DNA from: Chloroflexota bacterium
GTDB taxonomy: Bacteria; Chloroflexota; UBA6077; FW602-bin22; CADDYW01
Assembly: GCA_902810745.1 (NCBI GenBank)
Contig: CADDYW010000027.1
Location: 1-48,676, forward strand
DNA: 48,676 bases
Direction of reading: 5' to 3'
Part shown: piece after piece, positions 8,210-16,616 of the stretch
Position numbering within the stretch: the stretch's first letter is position 1
How the letters are laid out: each line of letters starts with the position of its first letter
Notes under the pieces: generated by a model
What the model was told of the DNA's origin: nothing
The model's database searches: none
What the model saw: the letters and a program-made list of their open reading frames with translations, nothing else
Translations under genes and position numbers: made by a program

Positions 8210-10184
8210 GGACTCCCTCGCGGACGGGGCGCGTAACTGCTACCCGCGCCGGTTCGGCGTCAGGCCACATCGCGATCAGCGTGCCAATCAACAGGACGAC
8301 GCCCCCAACCCACAGCCACATCACCAGAGGATTGACGAAGATGAAAAGGCTCGCGCTTCCATCTTGCTGCCAGCCAGCCAGGACCACGTAGAGGTCGTCG
8401 AGAGGCGTGCTAAGCAACGCGATTTTCGTGTTCGGCTCCGTCTCGAAATTCACGTGGAACTGCTTGGCAGCGCGGATCGTCCCGATGAAATGACCATCCT
8501 GGCGCACCCCCAGATCGGTCCAGACCTGGCGATAGCCCGGGAATGCCGCCTCCTGGAGCGGGCTCATAATCAGATCATAACGGCCGACGGAGACCATCTG
8601 GCCTGGCTTGAGGACGGTATTCACTTCGATCTGGTAGAACTGCGAGCCGGTCACGGCGATGGCGATCAAGATGATGCCGATGTGGACGACGTACCCGCCG
8701 TAGCGGCGTCGATTTGAACGAATCAGATTTACTGCTGCCGTGAAGGGATTCTGCCCAGCGCGCAGACGCACCCGAATCCCCCAGATGAACTCCTGGATAG
8801 TCGTCGCCAGGACGAAGGTGCAGAGGAAGAGCGCGAGGTCGGCTGGCGCCTGCCGGATTCCGGCGGCCAGCAGCACGGCGGTCGCGAAGAGAGCGATCGC
8901 GAGCGGAACCCCGAAGTTACGCCGAAGCGTCTTCGTCGACGCTCGACGCCACGGCATCAGCGGCCCGATTCCCATCAGTGCGATCAGGACCAGGAACAGA
9001 GGCCCGTCCACGTGCTGGAAGAACGGCGGTCCAACGGTGATCTTGACGCCCTGGATTGCCTCGGTCACCAACGGGAAGATCGAGCCCCAGAAGGTGGCGA
9101 CGACGATACCGAGCAGGATCAGATTGTTCAGCAGAAAGCTTGCTTCGCGGGACAGCGGTGACTCGAATTCGTGCTCACCCCGAAGCTCCGGCATTCGGTA
9201 GAACAGCCAGCCGAGCGAGAAGACCAGCGAAAGCGCCAGGAACGAGAAGAAATACGGTCCGAGCGCTGACTCCGCGAACGAGTGGACCGACGAGAGGACC
9301 CCGCTGCGGACGATGAACGTGCCGAAGATCGAGAGGTTGAAGGTGATGATGATGAGCGCCAGGTTCCACACCTTGAGCATCCCCCGGCGCTCCTGGATCA
9401 TGACCGAATGCACGTAGGCGGTGCCGACGAGCCACGGCATGAGCGCGGCGTTTTCGACCGGGTCCCAGCCCCAGTAACCTCCCCAGCCGAGGACGTGATA
9501 TGCCCACCACATTCCGAGCAGGTTGCCCGCTCCCAGGACGGCCCAGGCAAAGAGCGCGTACTTACGGGTGGTTCGGATCCACTCCGTGCCAAGCTGGCCG
9601 GTGATCAGCGCGGCCATGGCGAATGCGAACGGCACCGACCAGCTCATATAGCCGCCGAGCAGGACCGGCGGGTGCATGAGCATGCCAGGATCTTCCAGCA
9701 GCGGGTTCAGGCCAAGGCCATTCGGGGCGGTAAACGGGAGACGCGTGAACGGATTGCTGACGAAGTTGAGCATCAAGAGGAAGAAGGTCTCGACGCCGAG
9801 GAGGATCGCGGTCACGTAGGGCATCAGCGTGAGGTTCCGGCGTCGGTTCTGCAGAACGACGATGCCCGTGTACACCGCGAGTGCTGTTGCCCAGTAAAGG
9901 AGTGAGCCCTGCTGGCCGCTGTAGAACGACGCGATGGTCATCGACAGGGGCATCTCGCGGCTCGAATGCTCCGCGACGTACTCGACCGAGAAGTCGTGGG
10001 TCACGAACGAGTACACCAGCACCGCGGCGGCGATGACCATCAGGACCGAGACGCTCAGGGCGGCATTGCGGCCACTCCGAACGAGGGTCGGGTTGTGTCG
10101 GGCCGCGCCCAGGGCACTGGCGATGATTCCGTAAAGCGCTGCCGCGACCGCGACAAGGAGCGCAATCGTTCCGAGATCTGCCAT
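8193..10184 (-). CDS. ccmF: Cytochrome c heme lyase CcmF
   Basis: 663 residues with about fifteen membrane helices, close to the 640-660 of the family. The heme-handling WWD domain is intact (GGYWGWDPVENAALMPWL), and the conserved histidines appear in MLMHPPVLL, SVHSFAES and YVVHIGIILI. CcmF takes heme from holo-CcmE and joins it to the CXXCH cysteines of apocytochromes on the outer face of the membrane. The ATG at 10184 lies 71 bases after ccmE with GGGAG upstream. A large exported loop (about 500-615) precedes the last helix, as usual. No truncation or frameshift is visible. Confidence 0.96.
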   Translation of the reverse strand: MADLGTIALLVAVAAALYGIIASALGAARHNPTLVRSGRNAALSVSVLMVIAAAVLVYSFVTHDFSVEYVAEHSSREMPLSMTIASFYSGQQGSLLYWATALAVYTGIVVLQNRRRNLTLMPYVTAILLGVETFFLLMLNFVSNPFTRLPFTAPNGLGLNPLLEDPGMLMHPPVLLGGYMSWSVPFAFAMAALITGQLGTEWIRTTRKYALFAWAVLGAGNLLGMWWAYHVLGWGGYWGWDPVENAALMPWLVGTAYVHSVMIQERRGMLKVWNLALIIITFNLSIFGTFIVRSGVLSSVHSFAESALGPYFFSFLALSLVFSLGWLFYRMPELRGEHEFESPLSREASFLLNNLILLGIVVATFWGSIFPLVTEAIQGVKITVGPPFFQHVDGPLFLVLIALMGIGPLMPWRRASTKTLRRNFGVPLAIALFATAVLLAAGIRQAPADLALFLCTFVLATTIQEFIWGIRVRLRAGQNPFTAAVNLIRSNRRRYGGYVVHIGIILIAIAVTGSQFYQIEVNTVLKPGQMVSVGRYDLIMSPLQEAAFPGYRQVWTDLGVRQDGHFIGTIRAAKQFHVNFETEPNTKIALLSTPLDDLYVVLAGWQQDGSASLFIFVNPLVMWLWVGGVVLLIGTLIAMWPDAEPARVAVTRPVREGVRVEAI

Positions 10185-10255
10185 GATCTACAACACTCCC
10201 GACCGGTGCGCGTGCGCGTCTCTGGAAGCAGGCAGCCTTCTGCTATGAGACATAT

Positions 10256-10873
10256 CTACTGAACCTTGACTGGCGTTGGGACGGCCGCCGTGAACTTCGA
10301 TGGGCACTTGGCAAGCAGGTTGCTCGCCTGGAAGACGCCGTCCGCGCTGTAATGCCCTTCGACCACGACCTGGATGCCCGGTCCAAAGATATCCGGAACC
10401 ATCCCGCGGTAGACGACCGGCAGCGAGCCGCCGTCGTCGGCAATCGTAAACCGAACGGTCGAGTCGGTCGTCGAACGCTCGATCGAGTTCGGCTGAACGA
10501 CGCCGGCCACGCGCACTGCCCCGACGGATGGCCCCTTCTGCTTCAGCTCTGTCACCGTGAGGTAATAGACGCTGGTGCTCTGGAACCCGGTGTAGATCAA
10601 ATAACCGATTGCCGCGACGACCACGAGCACGGCGACGATCACCCGTGCCGAGCGGGCGCGACTGGGCGGCAGAGGGTCCAGGCGCCGTGGTGCGGTTCGC
10701 TCGACGTCCTCCGTCGAAAGGTGAAACGATCGAGTCGGCAGCGTGGCAATCCCGTGTCGCTGCCCGTCGAGTGGGCCGTCCGCGCCTTCAACTCGCGCCG
10801 GTCCAACGAAGCGGGCAGCCCCGAGCGGCCCATCGTGATGCGTGGTCTCGCCTGCAAACATTTGTTCGCTCAC
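10256..10873 (-). CDS. ccmE: Heme chaperone CcmE, cysteine-type with altered motif
   Basis: 205 residues. A hydrophilic N-terminal extension of about 75 residues precedes one membrane helix (about 77-95), then the beta-barrel OB-fold of CcmE (VRVAGVVQPNSIER, VVEGHYSADGVFQASNLLAK). CcmE carries heme covalently from CcmC to CcmF. In place of the HXXXY heme site of proteobacteria it has Cys190 in CPSKF. This resembles the CXXXY variant known from Desulfovibrio and archaea, but the usual tyrosine is phenylalanine (codon TTC). The start is a GTG overlapping the ccmG stop (GTGA); an in-frame ATG four codons on is possible. The long N-terminal extension is unusual. Confidence 0.93.
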   Translation of the reverse strand: MSEQMFAGETTHHDGPLGAARFVGPARVEGADGPLDGQRHGIATLPTRSFHLSTEDVERTAPRRLDPLPPSRARSARVIVAVLVVVAAIGYLIYTGFQSTSVYYLTVTELKQKGPSVGAVRVAGVVQPNSIERSTTDSTVRFTIADDGGSLPVVYRGMVPDIFGPGIQVVVEGHYSADGVFQASNLLAKCPSKFTAAVPTPVKVQ

Positions 10874-11436
10874 CGCAGGAGATCCTCCAAGGGTGCAACG
10901 ATCTGATTGACGTCGACGGGCCCAACGATCTTGTGCGCGATGGTCCCGTCGCGGCTGATCAGGTAGGTCTCGGGCACGCCAACCACTCCGTAATTGATCG
11001 ACACCGTCCCACCTGGATCGGGCGCGTTCGGGTAGCTGACATCGAACTGGCGCAGGAACGCGAGCCCATCGTGCTCATCGTCCTGGATGTCGATGCCCAG
11101 GAAGACGACCCCCCGGTTCTGATAGCGCTTCCAGAGCGCCTCGAGCAACGGCTGCTCGTCGCGACAGGGGACACACCAGGAGGCCCAGAAGTTCACCACG
11201 ACGACCTTGCCCCGATAGCTTTCCAGGTGCACGGGTTTGCCATCGTAGGTCGTGAGCTGAAAGTCGGGCGCGATGGTATTGGGCTTGGGAATGATCCCTG
11301 CCTGAAGTCGTTGCGTGGTGAGGCCGTAGAAAAAGAGCGCCAGGAGGCCAGCCACCGCCAGCCACGCCACTAGCGGGACCACACTCACCCGGGCGCGCGT
11401 TCTAGGCTCGTCTTGCGTGACGCCTACGTCGCCCAA
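10870..11436 (-). CDS. ccmG: Thioredoxin-like cytochrome c maturation protein CcmG/ResA
   Basis: 188 residues: an N-terminal membrane anchor (about 20-40) and an exported thioredoxin fold with the redox motif WCVPC (Cys88, Cys91), preceded by VVVNFWAS and followed by the cis-proline segment GVPETYLI. It passes reducing power to CcmH and apocytochrome thiols. It is the first gene of the ccm operon. The start appears to be TTG at 11436, with AAAGG about 10 bases upstream. The promoter at 11471-11499 would place the transcript start roughly 25-30 bases before it. Confidence 0.93.
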   Translation of the reverse strand: MGDVGVTQDEPRTRARVSVVPLVAWLAVAGLLALFFYGLTTQRLQAGIIPKPNTIAPDFQLTTYDGKPVHLESYRGKVVVVNFWASWCVPCRDEQPLLEALWKRYQNRGVVFLGIDIQDDEHDGLAFLRQFDVSYPNAPDPGGTVSINYGVVGVPETYLISRDGTIAHKIVGPVDVNQIVAPLEDLLR

Positions 11437-11470
11437 TTCTGATTCGACCTTTCAGTTCCCCCGATAGCAG

Positions 11471-11499
11471 ATGTTAGGGGAGCCCCTGGGATTTGTCAA
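11471..11499 (-). promoter_or_regulatory. Sigma-70-type promoter of the ccm operon
   Basis: On the minus strand TTGACA (11499-11494) is followed after 17 bases by TAACAT (11476-11471). It lies 35 bases before the ccmG start and fits a housekeeping promoter closely. Confidence 0.75.
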
Positions 11500-11517
11500 A
11501 TCAACCTTCCCTCGGCA

Positions 11518-13083
11518 TCAGTACGGCGGCAGGTGCAGGAACCAGCGAGCGCCGAGGACGTTGCTGGCAATGGACACGATCAGCAGCGCGACGAAGAGGA
11601 TGCGCCATCCAGCGCACAAGGAGCGGCGCAGCCCCATGGCGGTCAGAACCAGTAGAAACGGCGTGAAGTCCAGCGAGAAACGGTCGCCGTACTGGACCCA
11701 GCCGGTATTGTAGTAGAGCAGGTCCGGTGCGGCGACGAGGAACGCGCTCAGCCAGGCGGTACCCGCGAGCGCGAGATCCTGCCGTCGTGGGGGCCGCAGG
11801 CTGAAGATCAGGGCGGGCGAGACCGCCCAGAGGCCAGTGCCCCAGGGATCGAAGGTGATCGGAAACGGTGCGCCGAGGCGAGATGTCGGCGTCTGCAGCA
11901 GACGCGGAAGTCCGGTTACGCCCCCGATCGTCTGCAGCCAGGTCGACGGATCGATCGGCGCGACGATCGGCGGGGTGACGAGCAGCGCCGCCAGGTTACG
12001 CGCCAGGAAATGAGGGCTGAACTGGCCGTACTGCTGAAGATCCGGCTGCAGCTGCCGCGCGATCCGCATCGACAGGTAGCCGAAGTCGAGCGGTGAGCCG
12101 AATCGAATCACGTTCTGCCCGAGGAGCAGCGCGATGGCGGCGGCCAGCGGGATCGAAAAGCGGATCGCGCGCGGGATGATCGTGGAAGGAGGGCCGGTCC
12201 GCTGCAGCGCGAGGGCGGCCCAGAACACCAGGCCGAAGATCAGCGGCGTGCGAGCAAGGAATGCCAGCGCGAGCGCGGTGCCCGCCACGACCGGCCGGCA
12301 CGCTCCAGCGCACTCGATCAGGTAGAGCAGCGCGAAGGTGACAGACACCACGTGGGCGATGAACCAGACCGTGCCGGCCAGCGCCGCGTAAAAGTGAACC
12401 GTCCCAAATCCGAGCAGCGTTGCCACGGCGATCGCTTCCAGTCGACCCAGTGGAACGCCCGGTCGGCCATAGCCCGGGGCGCTGAGGCGCCGGGCTAGCA
12501 GATAGGTCAGGGCAACGTCGATCGATCCGAGCGCGATGCTGAAGAGTCGATCGTCGAAGCCGGGCCCGGCGACGGCGACGAAAGGCAGCATCAGAATGGC
12601 TGGCATGGGCGGGAAGGAGACGTAGAATCGGCCGGCGAACGGGGTAACGTCGCCCAGTCGTACCGCGCGGGCCGGATCGATCCAGAGGTGGCCGTGCAGC
12701 AGCGCGTCGGCCAGCAGCACGAAGTGCGGCTGGTTCGACTGCTGGAACACGCTCGGGCCGGCGGCGAGGATGTAGGCGAGGCAGGTGAGCAGGGCGAGGA
12801 AAACGCCGACGACCGCGTCCAGTAGCCGCTCTCGGAGCGGGAGCGTCGCGTGGCGCTCTCCGATCTCAGGCCGCTCAGATGGCTTCGCTCGGGAAGCCAG
12901 GTCGTGGGTGGCGCGGAGCCAATCAGTCACGTGCGTCTCATCAGCCGCGGTCACGTTCCGCGAACGGCCATTCCGGCAAGGGTTCTCGCCCGTCTCGCCA
13001 GTCGCGAGGTCTGCCATCCACGCCCGTTTACCGAGCGAGTCCGCCGACGATCGCACCAGTCGGATCGATATCGCCCGGACCAA
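11518..13083 (-). CDS. Polytopic membrane protein, possible glycosyltransferase-like (GT-C) protein
   Basis: 521 residues. About 90 hydrophilic residues are followed by about ten membrane helices. An exported loop after the first helix (QSNQPHFVLLADALLHGHLW, then FYVSFPPMPAILMLP) resembles the first periplasmic loop of dolichol- or undecaprenyl-phosphate-sugar dependent GT-C transferases of Chloroflexota. Such proteins glycosylate lipids or proteins outside the membrane. I see no decisive catalytic motif, so the role is inference. The start is uncertain: the first 22 residues are basic, and an ATG at residue 23 would also work. It is transcribed away from the divergent gene at 13258; a TATAAT hexamer at 13131-13136 on its strand lacks a good -35 box. 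Confidence 0.75.
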   Translation of the reverse strand: MVRAISIRLVRSSADSLGKRAWMADLATGETGENPCRNGRSRNVTAADETHVTDWLRATHDLASRAKPSERPEIGERHATLPLRERLLDAVVGVFLALLTCLAYILAAGPSVFQQSNQPHFVLLADALLHGHLWIDPARAVRLGDVTPFAGRFYVSFPPMPAILMLPFVAVAGPGFDDRLFSIALGSIDVALTYLLARRLSAPGYGRPGVPLGRLEAIAVATLLGFGTVHFYAALAGTVWFIAHVVSVTFALLYLIECAGACRPVVAGTALALAFLARTPLIFGLVFWAALALQRTGPPSTIIPRAIRFSIPLAAAIALLLGQNVIRFGSPLDFGYLSMRIARQLQPDLQQYGQFSPHFLARNLAALLVTPPIVAPIDPSTWLQTIGGVTGLPRLLQTPTSRLGAPFPITFDPWGTGLWAVSPALIFSLRPPRRQDLALAGTAWLSAFLVAAPDLLYYNTGWVQYGDRFSLDFTPFLLVLTAMGLRRSLCAGWRILFVALLIVSIASNVLGARWFLHLPPY

Positions 13084-13257
13084 TCGTGGTCAGCCAGAGT
13101 GCTTCTGCGGTGGAGAGTCCGAGTGGATTCATTATATCTTGTCGCCGAGCGTCAGCCGGGCCGCACCCGTCCGCTCTGATGATGTCGTACAATGTCCGCG
13201 ACCCCAATGTCGTTGCGATGAGTGGTGGAACTCTTTATTGCCCGAGGAGGGACAACA

Positions 13258-13926
13258 GTGGTTCTGATGCGAATTTCCGGCACAACGGTCACGGTCAAGC
13301 CGACGGTTCTGGTTACGCTCGCTGCCGTCTGGGGAGTCGTTACCTGGGTGGGATTGCGTCGGCACCCGGAGAGGAGACTTGGCGCGGGCTTACTCGTTGG
13401 GCTGGCGTCGAGCGTCCTCCTCTATGGCGTGGAGCTAGGACATGCCTTCGCCCACATAGGAAGTGCACGCTTGGCCGGGGCGCCGATGGACGAGCTGCGG
13501 ATCACCGCGGGGATGCCCCGTACACTCTACTGGAACAACTCAGCTTCACCCGATGTGCATCGGCTGCGCGCGCTGGGCGGCCCGATGTTCAACGCCCTGG
13601 GTGTCCTCCTGAGCCTGGCAATCTACCGCGTGGCGCCGCGTACGTCCGTCGCCCGGGAGCTCGCCGGCTGGTCCGCGGTCGGGCACGGCCTGCAACTGCC
13701 GATGAGCCTGATGCCATTGCCAATGGTGGACGGGGGGACGCTGCTAAAGTGGACCCTGGTGGCGCGCGGTCGGTCCGAAGCCGAGGCGGATGCGGTGGTG
13801 CGCCGGGTGGACCGCGGGATGGGGATCATTGGGGCGATTCTTGGCACTGGCGTGGTTGTCCGACAGGTGATCCGCTCTCAGCGCGGCGCGACGGCGAAGA
13901 GACTGCGCCAGCCAAACGTCCCGTAA
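13258..13926 (+). CDS. M50-like integral membrane protein with broken zinc motif
   Basis: 222 residues from the GTG at 13258, chosen because AGGAGGG lies 6 bases upstream. Four to five membrane helices are visible. The segment YGVELGHAFAHIG matches the site-2-protease motif HExxH at Glu, Gly and the second His, but the first zinc ligand is Val58 (codon GTG). The C-terminal LPMVDGGTLLKW matches the N/LDG motif that supplies the third metal ligand. The fold therefore looks like an M50 intramembrane protease that has lost activity or uses other ligands. It is alone on its strand; its last 49 bases overlap the 3' end of the convergent beta-propeller gene. Family assignment is inference from two motifs. 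Confidence 0.7.
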   Translation: MVLMRISGTTVTVKPTVLVTLAAVWGVVTWVGLRRHPERRLGAGLLVGLASSVLLYGVELGHAFAHIGSARLAGAPMDELRITAGMPRTLYWNNSASPDVHRLRALGGPMFNALGVLLSLAIYRVAPRTSVARELAGWSAVGHGLQLPMSLMPLPMVDGGTLLKWTLVARGRSEAEADAVVRRVDRGMGIIGAILGTGVVVRQVIRSQRGATAKRLRQPNVP

Positions 13927-15341
13927 TAGCCGAATCCGTCGAGGAAGCTGGACGGAAGATCGAGGCTGGCGACGAGGCGCTGGGCGCTGGAGCCGTCCGG
14001 GCGTATTGCCCAGACCTCGGCCACGGCCGGCTGGTCAGCTCGCGGGGAGTGCCAGCGGACGAAGACGATCCATCGGCCATCCGGTGTCCAGACCGGCGCG
14101 TCGTCGGTCCAGTCTGCCGAGCTGGTGATCTGCCGCTGGCTCGTGCCGTCGGCGTCGATCAGCCAGAGATGGCGCGTCGCGATGAGATCGACCGGTCGGT
14201 TGCCCGGCGCGGGTCCGCCAGGCACGCTGATCGGCTGCTGCGCCCGCCCCCGCGCGAAGGCGACGGTTCTACGGTCCGGCGCTACGGCGGGCTCGACGTC
14301 GGCCCAGCGCGCATCCGAGGTCAGGTCGTGGCGGGTACCGCCCGGGAGGTCGATCCGCGTGAGGTGCTTATTGACGTACGTTTCCCGGCCGAGCGGGCCC
14401 GACAGGACGACGAAGGAGCCGGTGGGCGCCCAGGAGATAGCCTCGGTTGGAGCGAGCGCCGAGCCGAGCGGGATCGGGCTTCCGCCGTCGATCGGGACGG
14501 CGAAGTAGGGCAGGCCATCGGCGCGGCACGAGTTGCAGGGCTCGTTCGGACCGACGCCCACGGCCAGGAAGCGGTCGGTCGGGGACCAGACCGCGAGATC
14601 GGGCCAACCGGGAATAGCCCCGACCGCCGGCGGCATGACCGTCAGCAACGGGCGCACCTGGGCGCCTAAAATACCGCCGTCGGTCACCCAGAGCGAGCCA
14701 TTGGTCGGCAGAACTCCGCCGGGGCCCGGGGTCGGCGACGGAGGCAGGCCGATCCGCCCGAGCGCGAGACGCTGTCCATCTCTGGACCAGCCGAGAATGG
14801 TCCACCGGACTCCGCTCTCGAGCGGCGTGATCCTGGCGCGCTGACCGCTCCGCTCCACCCAGATCGTGTTCGCCGCGCCGGTGCCCGGGCCTGCCTGAAC
14901 GAACGCGACCGACAGACCGTCCGGAGACCAGAGGCCGCTCGTCACCGCGCGGGGCTCGGCTCCCGGCGACCAGCGAAAGGTTCGCCCGGTCTGGCCAGGC
15001 TCCTGATTCGTGAAGAACAGGCTTTTCCCGTCGACAGTCCACCACGGCGCGGTGTCGTGCCCGTCGGTCGTGAGCCGTGTCTCGGCTCCGGACGCGACAT
15101 CGAGGACCCAGATGTTACCGCCCCGCACGAAGGCGAGCCGGATATGCGGCCGCGTCTCCGCTCCCGGGGAGAGCATGGCTGGTAAGGCGAACGCGGAGGT
15201 GGCCAGTCCGGCCACGGCAACGGCGATCAGAAGGACGATCGCGGGTGCGCGCGCGGACCAGGGCCGCCCCTGACCAGGCGGGCGAAGCCAGGACGTGACC
15301 AGATCGAAGAGAGCTCGACGGAAGAGCGTACTCGGGTGCAC
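13878..15341 (-). CDS. Membrane-anchored TolB/WD40-like beta-propeller protein
   Basis: 487 residues from the GTG at 15341, chosen because GAAAGG stands 7 bases upstream. A basic N-terminus and one membrane helix (about 38-60) anchor an exported beta-propeller. Repeated blades of the PD40/TolB type are visible: LAFVRGGNIWVLDV, SPDGLSVAFVQ, SRDGQRLALGR, SPTDRFLAVGV, APDRRTVAFARG and TPDGRWIVFVRW. Such propellers bind proteins or ligands at the cell surface. No enzymatic domain is fused. The 3' end overlaps the convergent M50-like gene by 49 bases. Function beyond the fold is unknown. Confidence 0.8.
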   Translation of the reverse strand: MHPSTLFRRALFDLVTSWLRPPGQGRPWSARAPAIVLLIAVAVAGLATSAFALPAMLSPGAETRPHIRLAFVRGGNIWVLDVASGAETRLTTDGHDTAPWWTVDGKSLFFTNQEPGQTGRTFRWSPGAEPRAVTSGLWSPDGLSVAFVQAGPGTGAANTIWVERSGQRARITPLESGVRWTILGWSRDGQRLALGRIGLPPSPTPGPGGVLPTNGSLWVTDGGILGAQVRPLLTVMPPAVGAIPGWPDLAVWSPTDRFLAVGVGPNEPCNSCRADGLPYFAVPIDGGSPIPLGSALAPTEAISWAPTGSFVVLSGPLGRETYVNKHLTRIDLPGGTRHDLTSDARWADVEPAVAPDRRTVAFARGRAQQPISVPGGPAPGNRPVDLIATRHLWLIDADGTSQRQITSSADWTDDAPVWTPDGRWIVFVRWHSPRADQPAVAEVWAIRPDGSSAQRLVASLDLPSSFLDGFGYYGTFGWRSLFAVAPR

Positions 15342-15635
15342 GTGGCCGCCTTTCGATGCTTTACCCAGTACAACAATCGAGCAGGTAAAAAAGTTCCGAC
15401 TCTCGGTATGAATTCGGAGCAATTGCCGGTCCGGCGAACGCTGGCTCCGCCAGCGGCCCGGTCAGAGGCCGGTGCTATAATCGCCCTGCGCCGTCGCCCC
15501 GTGATTCTGCGGCCATGCGCTCGGCTGGTGACGTAGAATGGGATGTTGCCCAGCCCGCGGATCGACTGGTGCGCGGAGTAGCCGGGGAGGATCGTCTTCT
15601 CCCCACGAAGGTATCAGACGCCCTCTGGAGATGAG

Positions 15636-16436
15636 ATGTCCGCATTCGATAAGGAGCTCGCCTTCGCTCGCGATCTAGCGATCCGGGCGGGCGACGTGCT
15701 CATGCGCTACTTTCGCACGGATTTCGCAGTCGAGATGAAGGGGTGGGCCGACCCGGTGACCGTCGCCGACCGCGAGTCGGAGACGCTGATTCGCGATGAG
15801 ATTCGCCGTCATTTCCCCGGAGACGGCGTCGACGGGGAGGAGCAAGGGAGCCAGCCGGGGACCTCCGGCCGCCTCTGGCTGGTTGACCCGCTGGACGGCA
15901 CCGCGGACTTCGCGGCTGGCCTGCCGATCTTCGCGGTCGTCCTGACGATGATCGAGGTGAGCGATCCATCGTGCGCGCTCCTGAACGTGACCTACGACCC
16001 GGTGCGACGCGAGCTCTTCCACGCGGTTCGCGGTGGCGGCGCCTACCTCGACGATCGACCGATTCGAACCAGCGCCTCCGACGATCTGGCGGGTGCGCTG
16101 GTGCATCTTCACTTCTCGAATCAGCGTGCCATCTGGGAGTCGAGCCTCGAGCTGGCCCGGCGGATTACCACGGTCGCGCCGCACGCGCGCAACATCGGAT
16201 CGACCGCGATCGCGCAAGCGTACGTCGCCGCGGGACGCCTCGACGCCCACGTGAAGGTGGCGAGCGGGCGGTTCGACGTGGTCGGAGGAAACCTGCTCAT
16301 CTCGGAGGCTGGAGGCGTCGTGACGGACCTCGACGGGCAGCCCTGGCGTCACGGCGGGAGCCTGCTCGCGGCAGGGCCTGCGCTCTACCCGAGGCTCGTG
16401 CAGATCACGCGCGGTCTCGCGGTACCACGGCGATAG
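15636..16436 (+). CDS. Inositol monophosphatase family protein
   Basis: 266 residues with the full metal-binding set of the lithium-sensitive phosphatase family: GEE at 67-69, WLVDPLDGTADF (Asp84, Asp87), and the C-terminal FDVVGGNLLISEAGG. It hydrolyses a phosphate monoester with Mg2+ in the cytoplasm; candidates are myo-inositol phosphate, histidinol phosphate or 3'-phosphoadenosine 5'-phosphate. The second motif lacks the usual Trp (WDxAAG), which is common in HisN-type members, but no his genes are nearby to support that. ATG at 15636 with a CTGGAGATG ribosome site. A separate promoter precedes the next gene, so cotranscription is not assumed. Confidence 0.88.
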   Translation: MSAFDKELAFARDLAIRAGDVLMRYFRTDFAVEMKGWADPVTVADRESETLIRDEIRRHFPGDGVDGEEQGSQPGTSGRLWLVDPLDGTADFAAGLPIFAVVLTMIEVSDPSCALLNVTYDPVRRELFHAVRGGGAYLDDRPIRTSASDDLAGALVHLHFSNQRAIWESSLELARRITTVAPHARNIGSTAIAQAYVAAGRLDAHVKVASGRFDVVGGNLLISEAGGVVTDLDGQPWRHGGSLLAAGPALYPRLVQITRGLAVPRR

Positions 16437-16442
16437 CCTCTC

Positions 16443-16471
16443 TTGACGTTCGCCGAGCCGGTCATTATGGT
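16443..16471 (+). promoter_or_regulatory. Promoter of the Gfo/Idh/MocA gene
   Basis: TTGACG (16443-16448) and TATGGT (16466-16471) are separated by 17 bases, just after the phosphatase stop. The transcript would carry a leader of about 140 bases before the ATG at 16617. Confidence 0.6.
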
Positions 16472-16616
16472 TCTCGTGTGGCGGGACGTGACCTGACGGG
16501 TGCCGAGACGAGGGAAGATCATCTGGCGCAAGGGTGCACACGGTGCCAGAACCGAGTCGGATTTCCTGTGCCTCGCGTTCCGCCCGAGCGGGGACGATGA
16601 ACAAAGGAGGACTGTG

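Noticed and set aside
10305-10325. A -24/-12-like sequence (TGGCAAG, then TTGC)
   Set aside because: It lies inside ccmE on the antisense strand, deviates from the consensus and has no gene in that direction.
12879-14669. A 596-codon open frame on the plus strand
   Set aside because: It is Arg/Gly/Ala-rich without any domain pattern and overlaps three well-supported genes; it is a GC-rich shadow frame.
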